The position numbers and the translations under genes were made by a program. A stretch of 6,155 nucleotides of DNA. Source: an uncultured Bacilli bacterium. Lineage in GTDB: Bacteria > Bacillota_I > Bacilli_A > RF39 > UBA660. The notes beneath the pieces are model-generated. The model made no database searches, was not told the DNA's origin, and was given only the letters and a program-made list of their open reading frames with translations. Positions within the stretch are counted from its first letter, which is position 1. Every line of letters starts with the position of its first letter. The stretch covers positions 1-6,155 of the forward strand of contig CANQNA010000085.1 in NCBI GenBank assembly GCA_947625005.1, given 5' to 3'. Shown here piece after piece: positions 1-5,787 of this stretch.

Positions 1-52
1 TCCTATTTTTATTTTATATTTTTATTATAGTTCTTTTTACTTAAAAATATAA

Positions 53-77
53 GATGACGTGCGTCATCCTATTTTTT
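53..77 (+). terminator. GC-rich hairpin with T-tract, possible rightward terminator
   Basis: GATGACG (53-59) and CGTCATC (62-68) form a perfect inverted repeat two bases apart, folding as a 6-bp stem with a GUGC loop. A run of six T follows on the + strand (72-77). This is strikingly G+C-rich for the surrounding T-rich DNA. It could end a rightward gene lying left of the window, in which case it faces the terminator at 131-171 in a convergent arrangement. The left side is also T-rich when read on the - strand, so the direction is not certain, and a protein-binding palindrome remains possible. Confidence 0.42.
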
Positions 78-130
78 ATCTTTTAAATAACTTTCTAACT
101 TTTTTATTTTATCTTTGTAACTTAATTTAC

Positions 131-171
131 TAATATAAAAACCTCGTTTCTTATGTCTAAGAAACGGGGTT
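131..171 (-). terminator. Rho-independent terminator of the transporter gene
   Basis: Two 14-base arms (140-153 and 158-171) pair around a 4-base loop. On the - strand the stem has one C/A mismatch and is followed directly by a T-rich tract (GGTTTTTATATTA). It lies about 25 bases past the transporter stop codon. The + strand reading has a G/U pair instead of the mismatch but no T-tract after it, so it fits leftward termination. Confidence 0.75.
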
Positions 172-195
172 CATATCAATATGTAACAATTTAAA

Positions 196-1596
196 TTATG
201 CTATTATGAAAGCTATTACAACAGTAACTATTAAGATAGCAACTAAGAACTTCCAAATATATTTTAACCAATTAGTATATTTAATATCTAAATAACTTAA
301 ACCGATTAAAAGAATAGCACTTGTTGGAGCACAGAAACTAATTAAACCATAAGCTGATTGCATTATGAAAGATAATACATTAGCACTATTAGCATATAGA
401 GTTGCTAGTTGTGATCCAATTAAACTAGTTGTGTATTGATATTCAACAGTAAATAATGAATTTAGTAATCCTACAATATATGAAGTTATTACATTGAACT
501 TATCAGTTAAACCTAAAATCCAATTACTAATTGTTGGTAATACTGGATACATTACTGAGAATTCAAGAACAATATAAGCAAGTAACATAATAACTATTAA
601 TTTTCCTGCTTTTTTAAATCCTTCACCAAAAGATTCTAAAACGTCATCAAAATTTACTTTATAAATGATTTTTAATAACAAGGTAGCTGTTAATAATAAG
701 ACTTGAACACCAAAGATATCCCATTCTCCAAAAGCAGTAACATTTCCTAAAATATAACTAAATATTGCATGATCAAAAATAGTTACTTCTTGAATCCAAG
801 TTAAAGCTTGTGTTGGCCATTCAGCTGAGAAAGCTTTGCCCCAAGGAATATAAGCTAGAATTGCAACTACTGCTACAATTGCTAGAACAACTATTAAAGG
901 CCATTTAGCACTTTTATCTTTAGTATTAGTTTCTTCAAGGAATAAATCTTCTGTAGTTTCACTTTTTTTATCTTTTAAAGATTTTCTCATATGTAAAATA
1001 TTAAATACAGAGAAAATTATAAATGCTAGTGCAAATAAGATAATTCTAACTACTAAAGTATCCTTATATTCAATTCCAAATGTTGAAACATTTAGAGCAA
1101 CTATTTTAGAATTATATAATGCTCCTAATATTCCTACTAAAATTCCACCAAATGAAGCAGCAAATGTTGATAATTTATCCATTTTTAATTTACTGCAAAT
1201 TGTAACAATAAATGGTATGAATGCTAATACAACAAAATATTCGCTAGCAAAACTAGTTAAAACTGCTATTACAAATGAACTTAAAGTAGCAAATAAAATT
1301 TCCTTTCCTTTTAATTTTTTGGCAAAAGAATCTGTTAATCTTTGATAAGCTGGAATACGTGATAGTAATTGATAAAATCCACATAATACTAATAGGAATG
1401 TAACTAATACTGTAAAATAGTATAATCCTAAAAGTCCATAAGTAAAGAAATCAAATAATCCGATTCTAGTTATTTCTTCTGTAACTAATTCTCCACCTTG
1501 AAAATAACCGTAAGGTATCAACCAAGTTAAGATTACTGTTAATAATACCATTAACCCTGTTATTTTAAATAAACCATTCTTTTGAAATCTTTTCAT
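196..1596 (-). CDS. DcuC/YfcC-like integral membrane transporter
   Basis: The 466-residue product is a polytopic membrane protein with roughly 11-13 hydrophobic segments. It has two membrane halves separated by a charged, probably cytoplasmic loop (about residues 203-231, rich in K, E, D, T). The second half contains APTSAILLIGLSYLD (423-437) followed by YTNWLKYIW. That resembles the conserved P-T-S segment and Y..W.K motif seen near the C-terminus of the C4-dicarboxylate carrier DcuC / YfcC group of the ion transporter superfamily. Such proteins are secondary carriers for anionic organic compounds; the substrate here cannot be read from the sequence. I chose the ATG at 1596 because AGGAGG (1608-1603) sits 6 bases before it. 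An in-frame GTG at 1611 overlaps this ribosome binding site and would give five extra residues, which is unlikely. The gene is monocistronic, with its own promoter and terminator. AbgT-type or short-chain fatty acid carriers are alternatives within the same superfamily. Confidence 0.7.
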   Translation of the reverse strand: MKRFQKNGLFKITGLMVLLTVILTWLIPYGYFQGGELVTEEITRIGLFDFFTYGLLGLYYFTVLVTFLLVLCGFYQLLSRIPAYQRLTDSFAKKLKGKEILFATLSSFVIAVLTSFASEYFVVLAFIPFIVTICSKLKMDKLSTFAASFGGILVGILGALYNSKIVALNVSTFGIEYKDTLVVRIILFALAFIIFSVFNILHMRKSLKDKKSETTEDLFLEETNTKDKSAKWPLIVVLAIVAVVAILAYIPWGKAFSAEWPTQALTWIQEVTIFDHAIFSYILGNVTAFGEWDIFGVQVLLLTATLLLKIIYKVNFDDVLESFGEGFKKAGKLIVIMLLAYIVLEFSVMYPVLPTISNWILGLTDKFNVITSYIVGLLNSLFTVEYQYTTSLIGSQLATLYANSANVLSFIMQSAYGLISFCAPTSAILLIGLSYLDIKYTNWLKYIWKFLVAILIVTVVIAFIIA

Positions 1597-1602
1597 CTTT
1601 AA

Positions 1603-1644
1603 CCTCCTCACAATAATTATAGCATAAAATCTAAGATTTAAAGA
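1603..1644 (-). promoter_or_regulatory. Extended -10 promoter and Shine-Dalgarno site of the transporter gene
   Basis: On the - strand TGCTATAAT (1624-1616) is a perfect extended -10 element. The matching -35 position (1644-1639, TCTTTA) is poor, as is usual when TGn is present. Transcription would start near 1609, directly before the AGGAGG at 1608-1603, leaving a leader of only about 13 bases. Confidence 0.65.
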
Positions 1645-1662
1645 TTTTTTCGACTTTTTTTC

Positions 1663-1694
1663 ACAAAAAAATCATATTTTTAGAAAATATGATT
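1663..1694 (-). terminator. Rho-independent terminator of lysS, overlapping its stop codon
   Basis: The arms at 1684-1694 and 1670-1680 form an 11-bp perfect stem around a 3-base loop. On the - strand a run of six T follows (1670-1665). The stem starts at the second base of the lysS TAA stop codon (1695-1693), so there is essentially no 3' untranslated region before the hairpin. It separates lysS from the downstream transporter gene. Confidence 0.85.
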
Positions 1695-3162
1695 AATTTT
1701 TTGTCTTCATTTGTGGGAAAAGGATTACATCTCTAATAGATGGTTGATTATAAATTATCATCAGTAATCTATCAATTCCAAAACCTAATCCAGATATTGG
1801 AGGCATACCTTGTTCCATAGCTGATAAGAATGATTCATCTAAATCCATAGTTTCTTCATCGCCCTCTGCTTTAGCCTTTAGTTGATCTTCAAAAGCTTCT
1901 CTTTGGGTAATTGGATTAACAAGTTCAGAATAAGCTTTGCATAATTCAGTACCGGCAACTAAAACTTGAAAAACATCAATTCTTCTTGGATCTTCATCAT
2001 TTCTACGAGCAAGTGGAATCATAACAGCTGGATAATTATAAATTATAGTAGGTTCTATAATATTTTCTCTAATTTTTCTTTTATAAACAAAATCAATAAT
2101 TTGACTTAATGATTTATATTCTGCTAATTCTTCTAAAGTAAATAATTTTTTTTCAACTATCTTTTCTTTTAATGTATTAGGATTTTCAATAGTTAGAAAA
2201 TCAAAACCAAATACTTTAGTCATTTCTTCAACATAATTTATACGTTTCCAATTAGAAGCACCAAAATCAAGTGTATGTCCTTGATATTCTACAGTAGTTG
2301 AGCCAGTTAAATATAAAATTAATTCTTGAATAAAAGATTGATAAAATTTAATATTATCTTCAAAATTCCAATAAGCTGCATACCATTCTATTTGAGTAAA
2401 CTCGGGAGAATGTTCTGTATCCATACCTTCATTTCTAAAACATTTAGCTACTTCATAAACTTTATCAAATCCTCCAGCAATACATTGTTTTAAATAAGTT
2501 TCTGGAGCAATTCTTAAATTACAATCAATATCTAAAGCATTATGATGAGTATAAAATGGTTTAGCACTCGCTCCACATACAGCGTTTTGTAAAATTGGAG
2601 TTTCAACTTGATAGAAACCATGTTCTCCTAAATACTTATGAACGAAGGCATATAATTTACTTCTACCAAGAAATACTTTTCTGGATTCCTCATTCATAAT
2701 TAAATCAGTATATCTTTGACGATATTTTTGTTCAATATCAGTTAATCCATGAAATTTTTCGGGAAGTGGTCTTAAAGCTTTACCAAGAAAAGTTAAAGTT
2801 TTTACTCTTACTGTTTTCTCCCCAGTTTGAGTAGTAAATATTTCTCCTTCAGCACCAACAAAATCTCCTGTATCTATTTGTTTTTTGAAAAAAGAATAAG
2901 CTTCTTCTCCGACTTCATCTATTTTAATTTCTAGTTGCATATCCCCTTCAATATCACGAATACGAACAAAACTTAATTTACCCATTTTACGCATAAAGAT
3001 AATTCTACCTGCTATTTTTACATTTTGTTCTCCATCATTTAATTTTTTCGCTTCTTTTAAAGAATGAGTTCTTTCATATTTGTCTGGATAAGGATTACAA
3101 ACTTGTTTTATTTCTTCTAATTTTTCTCTTCTTACTAATTCTTGTTCAGAATATTCTTTCAT
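1693..3162 (-). CDS. lysS: Lysyl-tRNA synthetase, class II (LysRS)
   Basis: This cytoplasmic enzyme attaches lysine to tRNA-Lys using ATP. The 489-residue product has the normal length and order for bacterial LysS. It has an N-terminal OB-fold anticodon-binding domain (about 45-130, with VKIAGRI and MGKLSFVRIRD), the linker LRPLPEKFHGL (130-140) and YRQRYTDLI (147-155), then the class II catalytic core. The core includes RIAPETYLK (217-225), motif 2 beginning at FRNEG (242-246) with EF and IEWY at 254-261, and motif 3 GLGFGIDRL (458-466), followed by the typical end SIRDVILFPQM. Oddly, the lysine-pocket segment reads GTELCKAYSEL (404-414), with Lys409 where other LysRS have Asn. I start at ATG 3162, preceded by AAGAAGTGA (3176-3168). 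An upstream in-frame ATG at 3201 would precede the -10 element of the gene's own promoter and so would not be transcribed. Transcription is monocistronic. No T-box leader fits in the short upstream gap. Confidence 0.97.
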   Translation of the reverse strand: MKEYSEQELVRREKLEEIKQVCNPYPDKYERTHSLKEAKKLNDGEQNVKIAGRIIFMRKMGKLSFVRIRDIEGDMQLEIKIDEVGEEAYSFFKKQIDTGDFVGAEGEIFTTQTGEKTVRVKTLTFLGKALRPLPEKFHGLTDIEQKYRQRYTDLIMNEESRKVFLGRSKLYAFVHKYLGEHGFYQVETPILQNAVCGASAKPFYTHHNALDIDCNLRIAPETYLKQCIAGGFDKVYEVAKCFRNEGMDTEHSPEFTQIEWYAAYWNFEDNIKFYQSFIQELILYLTGSTTVEYQGHTLDFGASNWKRINYVEEMTKVFGFDFLTIENPNTLKEKIVEKKLFTLEELAEYKSLSQIIDFVYKRKIRENIIEPTIIYNYPAVMIPLARRNDEDPRRIDVFQVLVAGTELCKAYSELVNPITQREAFEDQLKAKAEGDEETMDLDESFLSAMEQGMPPISGLGFGIDRLLMIIYNQPSIRDVILFPQMKTKN

Positions 3163-3167
3163 GAAAA

Positions 3168-3213
3168 TCACTTCTTTCGTTCCTAGTATACAAATAAACA
3201 CTTAAAAAATCAA
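3168..3213 (-). promoter_or_regulatory. Sigma-A-type promoter of lysS
   Basis: On the - strand TTGATT (3213-3208) and TATACT (3190-3185) are separated by exactly 17 bases, a good vegetative promoter. The predicted start lies near 3178, giving a leader of about 16 bases that contains the ribosome binding site AAGAAGTGA (3176-3168). The -35 hexamer shares its outer base with the gerQ promoter region on the other strand. Confidence 0.75.
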
Positions 3214-3252
3214 CATAAAAAAAGAATTGATACATATAATTTTTTGAGGTGA
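3213..3252 (+). promoter_or_regulatory. Sigma-E-like promoter and ribosome binding site of gerQ
   Basis: CATATAAT (3233-3240) differs by one base from the Bacillus sigma-E -10 consensus CATACAAT. ACATAAA (3213-3219) has the core ATA of a sigma-E -35 element, with a 13-base spacer. This fits the known mother-cell, sigma-E-dependent expression of gerQ in Bacillus subtilis. A strong ribosome binding site, GAGGTGA (3246-3252), lies 4 bases before the ATG. The -10 also reads partly like TATAAT, so a vegetative promoter cannot be excluded. Confidence 0.5.
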
Positions 3253-3256
3253 AATT

Positions 3257-3628
3257 ATGAACGGAACATATTATCAAAATCCAACTTTTCCTGGAGCGAC
3301 TAACACAACTAATTATACTGATAACATAGTACCTGTAGATACTAATGGATTTAATACTAATCCTTTACCTATGGAACAAAGTTATATTGAAAACATTTTA
3401 AGATTAAATAAAGGAAAACGAGCAAAAGCATATGTAAGTTATCCAGATAGTACAGCTTGGAAAGATTCAATTTATGATGGAATAATTGAGGCTGCAGGTA
3501 GAGACCATTTAATTATGAGTGATCCAAATACAGGAAAATGGTATTTAATTTTAATGATTTATTTAAATTATGTAGAATTTGATGAAAGAATAAATTATAA
3601 TTATCCTTATGCAGATACAACAATTTAA
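3257..3628 (+). CDS. gerQ: Spore coat protein GerQ
   Basis: In Bacillus, GerQ is an inner spore coat protein made in the mother cell. It is needed for correct placement of the cortex-lytic enzyme CwlJ, and hence for calcium-dipicolinate-triggered germination, and is cross-linked by transglutaminase. This 123-residue protein carries the conserved GerQ core at about 39-114. Recognisable pieces are SYIENILRLNKGK (42-54), GIIEAAGRDHLIMSDP (75-90), TGKWYL (92-97) and YVEFDERINY (105-114). The first 38 residues are a disordered Asn/Thr/Pro/Tyr-rich stretch, shorter than the Gln-rich leader of B. subtilis GerQ (181 residues in total, from memory). No lysine occurs before Lys52, whereas in B. subtilis the cross-linked lysines are reported to lie at the extreme N-terminus. 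The start ATG follows GAGGTGA at good spacing. The gene is monocistronic, divergent from lysS, and followed one base after its stop codon by a terminator. Its presence implies a spore-forming organism or one recently derived from such. Confidence 0.93.
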   Translation: MNGTYYQNPTFPGATNTTNYTDNIVPVDTNGFNTNPLPMEQSYIENILRLNKGKRAKAYVSYPDSTAWKDSIYDGIIEAAGRDHLIMSDPNTGKWYLILMIYLNYVEFDERINYNYPYADTTI

Positions 3629-3658
3629 AAACTTTGCCAATACTAGCAAAGTTTTTTT
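3627..3658. terminator. Bidirectional terminator between gerQ and the hydrolase operon
   Basis: AAACTTTGC (3629-3637) and GCAAAGTTT (3646-3654) pair perfectly around an 8-base loop, and A/T pairs can extend the stem to 11 bp. On the + strand the stem runs into seven T (3652-3658), ending gerQ. On the - strand it runs into five T, ending the leftward gene whose stop codon is at 3699. One hairpin therefore serves both convergent units. Confidence 0.88.
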
Positions 3659-3698
3659 CTGAATTCACATTATTGTAATATAAGAACAGTTAAATAAT

Positions 3699-4433
3699 TT
3701 ATAGTGTTATAGTTGTAGTATTATTAGTTTCAGTATAATTAGTAAATTCATTATTTTGTATTTCTAAATAATATTCACTTACTTGTAAAGTATTATTAGT
3801 AATATTATTCGTATATTCTTTATTTAAATCATATGAACCTGTATTGTCTGAATAATAATAAATTCTTGATTCATTAAAAGTTACTCTAAAATTATCATAT
3901 TTAAGTGATTTTAAATTTAAAGTTGTTTCTTCATTATAAAAATAAACATATTCTTCTTCTAAACTAGAATTATCTAATTGTGTAGTATAGTCAATTACTA
4001 AATATTCGTTATTATATATAGATAAATAATTAAAATTAAGATTTTGGACATTAGTATTTTTATTATATGTTTGATTTAATTCCTGACACAATTCATTATT
4101 TAAGTAAAAGCTCAAATGATTTGTTTTGGTATTAGGAGTCTCTGTAAATTCGTTTTGAATTCTTAAATCACTTGTATTACCTTGTATATTTATTTGGTAT
4201 GTTTCATCAAAGTTATTATCTAAATTTAGATTTAAATCTTCTAAAGTTGTTTCATTTAAAGTAATGACTTGTTTTATTGGCATTGTTGTTGTCGTTGAAG
4301 TTGTTGTACTTTTTTGCTCTTCTGCAACATTATATTCTCTCTTTATATAAACTAAAAATATTAAAAAAGCAAATAAACAGATAACAATAAAAATTAAAAA
4401 ATATAAAAATCCTTTATTATATGTTGGCTTCAT
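3699..4433 (-). CDS. Membrane-anchored Asn/Thr-rich protein of unknown function
   Basis: I do not recognise this 244-residue protein. It has a short N-terminal tail with two lysines, one strong hydrophobic helix (about 8-30, starting GFLYFLIFIVICL), then KREY. A low-complexity Ser/Thr run follows (residues 42-50, STTTSTTTT), like a spacer between membrane and domain. The remaining roughly 190 residues are rich in Asn, Thr, Tyr and Glu with alternating polar/hydrophobic stretches such as YLVIDYT and EYVYFYNEE, suggesting a beta-rich folded or semi-disordered domain. No catalytic motif, lipobox or C-terminal sorting signal is visible, and there is a single cysteine in the distal domain (116). 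An extracytoplasmic location is likely but unproven. The ATG at 4433 is preceded by AGGAGAG (4447-4441) at 7 bases. It starts 26 bases after the metallo-hydrolase stop codon, so the two are probably co-transcribed and end at the shared terminator near 3650. Confidence 0.8.
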   Translation of the reverse strand: MKPTYNKGFLYFLIFIVICLFAFLIFLVYIKREYNVAEEQKSTTTSTTTTMPIKQVITLNETTLEDLNLNLDNNFDETYQINIQGNTSDLRIQNEFTETPNTKTNHLSFYLNNELCQELNQTYNKNTNVQNLNFNYLSIYNNEYLVIDYTTQLDNSSLEEEYVYFYNEETTLNLKSLKYDNFRVTFNESRIYYYSDNTGSYDLNKEYTNNITNNTLQVSEYYLEIQNNEFTNYTETNNTTTITL

Positions 4434-4459
4434 ATGAACACTCTCCTATTTTAATAATA

Positions 4460-4993
4460 TCAAACTTCTGAATATTCTGCAATTAATTTGCTTAAAAATT
4501 CTTTTTCTTCTTTGATAGTAGTTTTTTTATAGTGCCCCGGATAAAGAGTGATAAATTCATCATAACTTAATATTTTTTTTATGCTTTTTAGCATTTCTTT
4601 AAAGTCGCCGGAAGGTAAATCAGTTCTTCCAATAGTTCCTTTAAAAATGAAATCACCACAAAACATTAATTTATCATTGGGAAAATATAGAGTGATAGAA
4701 TCTTTAGTATGTCCAGGAGTTGCAATAATTTCAAAAGTAAAATTTTTAATAGTATTAGTACTTAATGTTTTATAGTCATAAATAGGAACATTATAAAGTT
4801 TATTTATTATATCTAAAGCTCCTATATGATCAAAATGATAATGAGTTATAACAATTCCCACTACTTCTTCTTTTATATTACTTATAATTTTTTCAGGGTT
4901 ATCTCCAGGATCAATAATTAGACATTGACTATCCTTACTTACAATATAACAATTTTCTTCTAAATCTCCTACTACAACTTGTTTTATCTTCAT
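4460..4993 (-). CDS. Metallo-beta-lactamase-fold hydrolase, glyoxalase II-like
   Basis: The 177-residue cytoplasmic protein has the complete metal-binding set of the metallo-beta-lactamase superfamily. THYHFDH (50-56) supplies His51, His53, Asp55 and His56. PGHT (93-96) gives His95, GDFIF (113-117) gives Asp114, and YPGH (151-154) gives His154. The stretch GTIGRTDLPSGD (119-130) is typical of the YqgX / hydroxyacylglutathione-hydrolase-like branch, which hydrolyses thioesters or related small molecules with two zinc or iron ions. The start NCYIV..CLIIDPGD (14-31) is also typical. It is somewhat shorter than most relatives (about 200-210 residues, from memory), mainly at the C-terminus. The true substrate is unknown, and glutathione use is not implied. 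The ATG at 4993 follows AGGTGA (5003-4998). It ends in TGA, and reading that TGA as Trp would add only three codons. It is the first gene of a two-gene unit with the membrane protein downstream and is divergent from the LemA-family gene. Confidence 0.92.
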   Translation of the reverse strand: MKIKQVVVGDLEENCYIVSKDSQCLIIDPGDNPEKIISNIKEEVVGIVITHYHFDHIGALDIINKLYNVPIYDYKTLSTNTIKNFTFEIIATPGHTKDSITLYFPNDKLMFCGDFIFKGTIGRTDLPSGDFKEMLKSIKKILSYDEFITLYPGHYKKTTIKEEKEFLSKLIAEYSEV

Positions 4994-4997
4994 TATA

Positions 4998-5017
4998 TCA
5001 CCTGTTATATTTTACCA
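4998..5017 (-). promoter_or_regulatory. Possible promoter and ribosome binding site of the metallo-hydrolase operon
   Basis: On the - strand TGGTAAAAT (5017-5009) resembles an extended -10 element; no clear -35 is seen upstream. AGGTGA (5003-4998) is the ribosome binding site. The expected start site falls inside that site, so either the leader is only about 9-10 bases or the true -10 is elsewhere in the gap at 4994-5071. Confidence 0.35.
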
Positions 5018-5025
5018 AAATAATC

Positions 5026-5067
5026 TTTAAAATAAAACTAGAGCATGTTATAATAAATTTAAGGTGA
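5026..5067 (+). promoter_or_regulatory. Promoter and ribosome binding site of the LemA-family gene
   Basis: TGTTATAAT (5046-5054) is a perfect extended -10. TTTAAA (5026-5031), 17 bases upstream of the hexamer, matches four of six -35 positions. AAGGTGA (5061-5067) is the ribosome binding site, with its last base 5 bases before the ATG. Transcription would begin close to 5061, so the leader is about 11 bases. Confidence 0.65.
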
Positions 5068-5071
5068 TAGT

Positions 5072-5620
5072 ATGAATACTATTTTAATAGTAATTTGTTC
5101 ATTAATTGCAATTGGTGGTTTATTAGCAATTTTATATATAGTTTTATATAATCGTATTCAAGTTTTAAATATTAGAGTAAACGAAGCAGAAAATATTATT
5201 GATGAAGAATTAAGAAAAAAATATGATTTAATATTAGAAAGTGAAGCAATTATAAAAAAAGTTACAAAAAAAGAAATAACTTTATTTGAAGAATTAAAAA
5301 AATTAAAAACTCAAGATATTAGTACCTTTGATTTTGACAGAAAAATCAATGAAGCAATTAGCGTAATTAAACAAGTTCGTTCGGATTACGAAGGATTAAA
5401 TAAAAATAAAAACTTCATGAAAATAATTAATGAGTTACAAGATTCTGAAGAAAAGTTAGAAGCAGCAAAATCTTTTTATAACAAATATACAAGTAAGATT
5501 AATGAGGGAATAAAGAAATTTCCAAGTAATATTGTTGCATTAATTCATCAAATAAAACCTAGAACATATTTTGATGGTAAAAATATGTTTGATGAAGAAA
5601 TAGAAGATTTTAAATTATAA
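5072..5620 (+). CDS. LemA-family membrane protein
   Basis: The 182-residue product matches the LemA family in layout and length. It has a single N-terminal membrane helix (about 3-25) with a very short outer tail. The motif YNRIQVLNIRVNEAE (26-40) and EELRKKYDLI (45-54) follow, then long charged helices, SEEKLEAAKSFYNKYTSKIN (125-144) and the conserved FPSNIVALI (150-158) before an acidic C-terminus. LemA proteins form helical bundles at the membrane; their molecular role is unsettled in most bacteria. The usual I-P-N-L-V after the YDL motif is replaced by ILESEA, so this is a divergent member. The ATG is supported by AAGGTGA at good spacing. It stands alone between its own promoter and terminator and lacks the TPM-domain or HtpX-type neighbours often found beside lemA; those might lie elsewhere in the genome. 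It is divergent from the metallo-hydrolase gene across 78 bases. Confidence 0.85.
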   Translation: MNTILIVICSLIAIGGLLAILYIVLYNRIQVLNIRVNEAENIIDEELRKKYDLILESEAIIKKVTKKEITLFEELKKLKTQDISTFDFDRKINEAISVIKQVRSDYEGLNKNKNFMKIINELQDSEEKLEAAKSFYNKYTSKINEGIKKFPSNIVALIHQIKPRTYFDGKNMFDEEIEDFKL

Positions 5621-5647
5621 ATCTTATGTATTAGAATTAATATAGGT

Positions 5648-5677
5648 AAAAGTGAGTAAAAATATATTCACTTTTTT
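5648..5677 (+). terminator. Rho-independent terminator of the LemA-family gene
   Basis: AAAAGTGAGTA (5648-5658) pairs with TATTCACTTTT (5665-5675), 11 bp with one G/U pair, around a 6-base loop. The T-tract runs 5672-5677. It lies 27 bases after the stop codon. Confidence 0.8.
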
Positions 5678-5705
5678 CATAAAAGAAATTTAGTTTTTAT
5701 GATTG

Positions 5706-5741
5706 AAAAAATAAAAAAACTATTGATAGGATTTATCAATA
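5706..5741 (-). terminator. Rho-independent terminator of the leftward repeat gene
   Basis: TATTGATA (5721-5728) and TATCAATA (5734-5741) form a perfect 8-bp stem with a 5-base loop. On the - strand it is followed by G, then seven T, an A and six more T (5719-5706). This marks the end of the leftward unit that enters from the right edge, facing the terminator at 5648-5677. Confidence 0.78.
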
Positions 5742-5787
5742 ATTTTAATTCTGAAACCTAATATATTATATTAGTTATTAATATACT

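Noticed and set aside
18..52. TATAAT on the - strand at 29-24 as the promoter of a leftward gene beyond the left edge
   Set aside because: No acceptable -35 and no TGn extension were found, and the sequence is so A+T-rich that such hexamers occur by chance. The gene itself cannot be seen.
68..172. A leftward K-rich reading ending SYLKDKK then TAG, resembling the tail of a coiled-coil protein
   Set aside because: No ATG, GTG or TTG lies in the frame before an upstream stop. It overlaps the transporter terminator, and Lys-rich peptides are expected by chance in A-rich DNA.
3163..3256. A T-box or L-box (lysine) riboswitch upstream of lysS
   Set aside because: The gap is only 94 bases, the predicted leader is about 16 bases, and no T-box motif or terminator/antiterminator pair is visible.
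4581..4775. A 64-codon open frame on the + strand inside the metallo-hydrolase gene
   Set aside because: It is antisense to a gene with intact catalytic motifs, has no ribosome binding site, and its composition is what the reverse strand of that gene would give.
5758..5774. A CTAATAT / ATATTAG palindrome just past the end of the repeat gene
   Set aside because: It is pure A+T apart from the end bases, weak, and has no T-tract of its own. The stronger hairpin at 5721-5741 explains termination.
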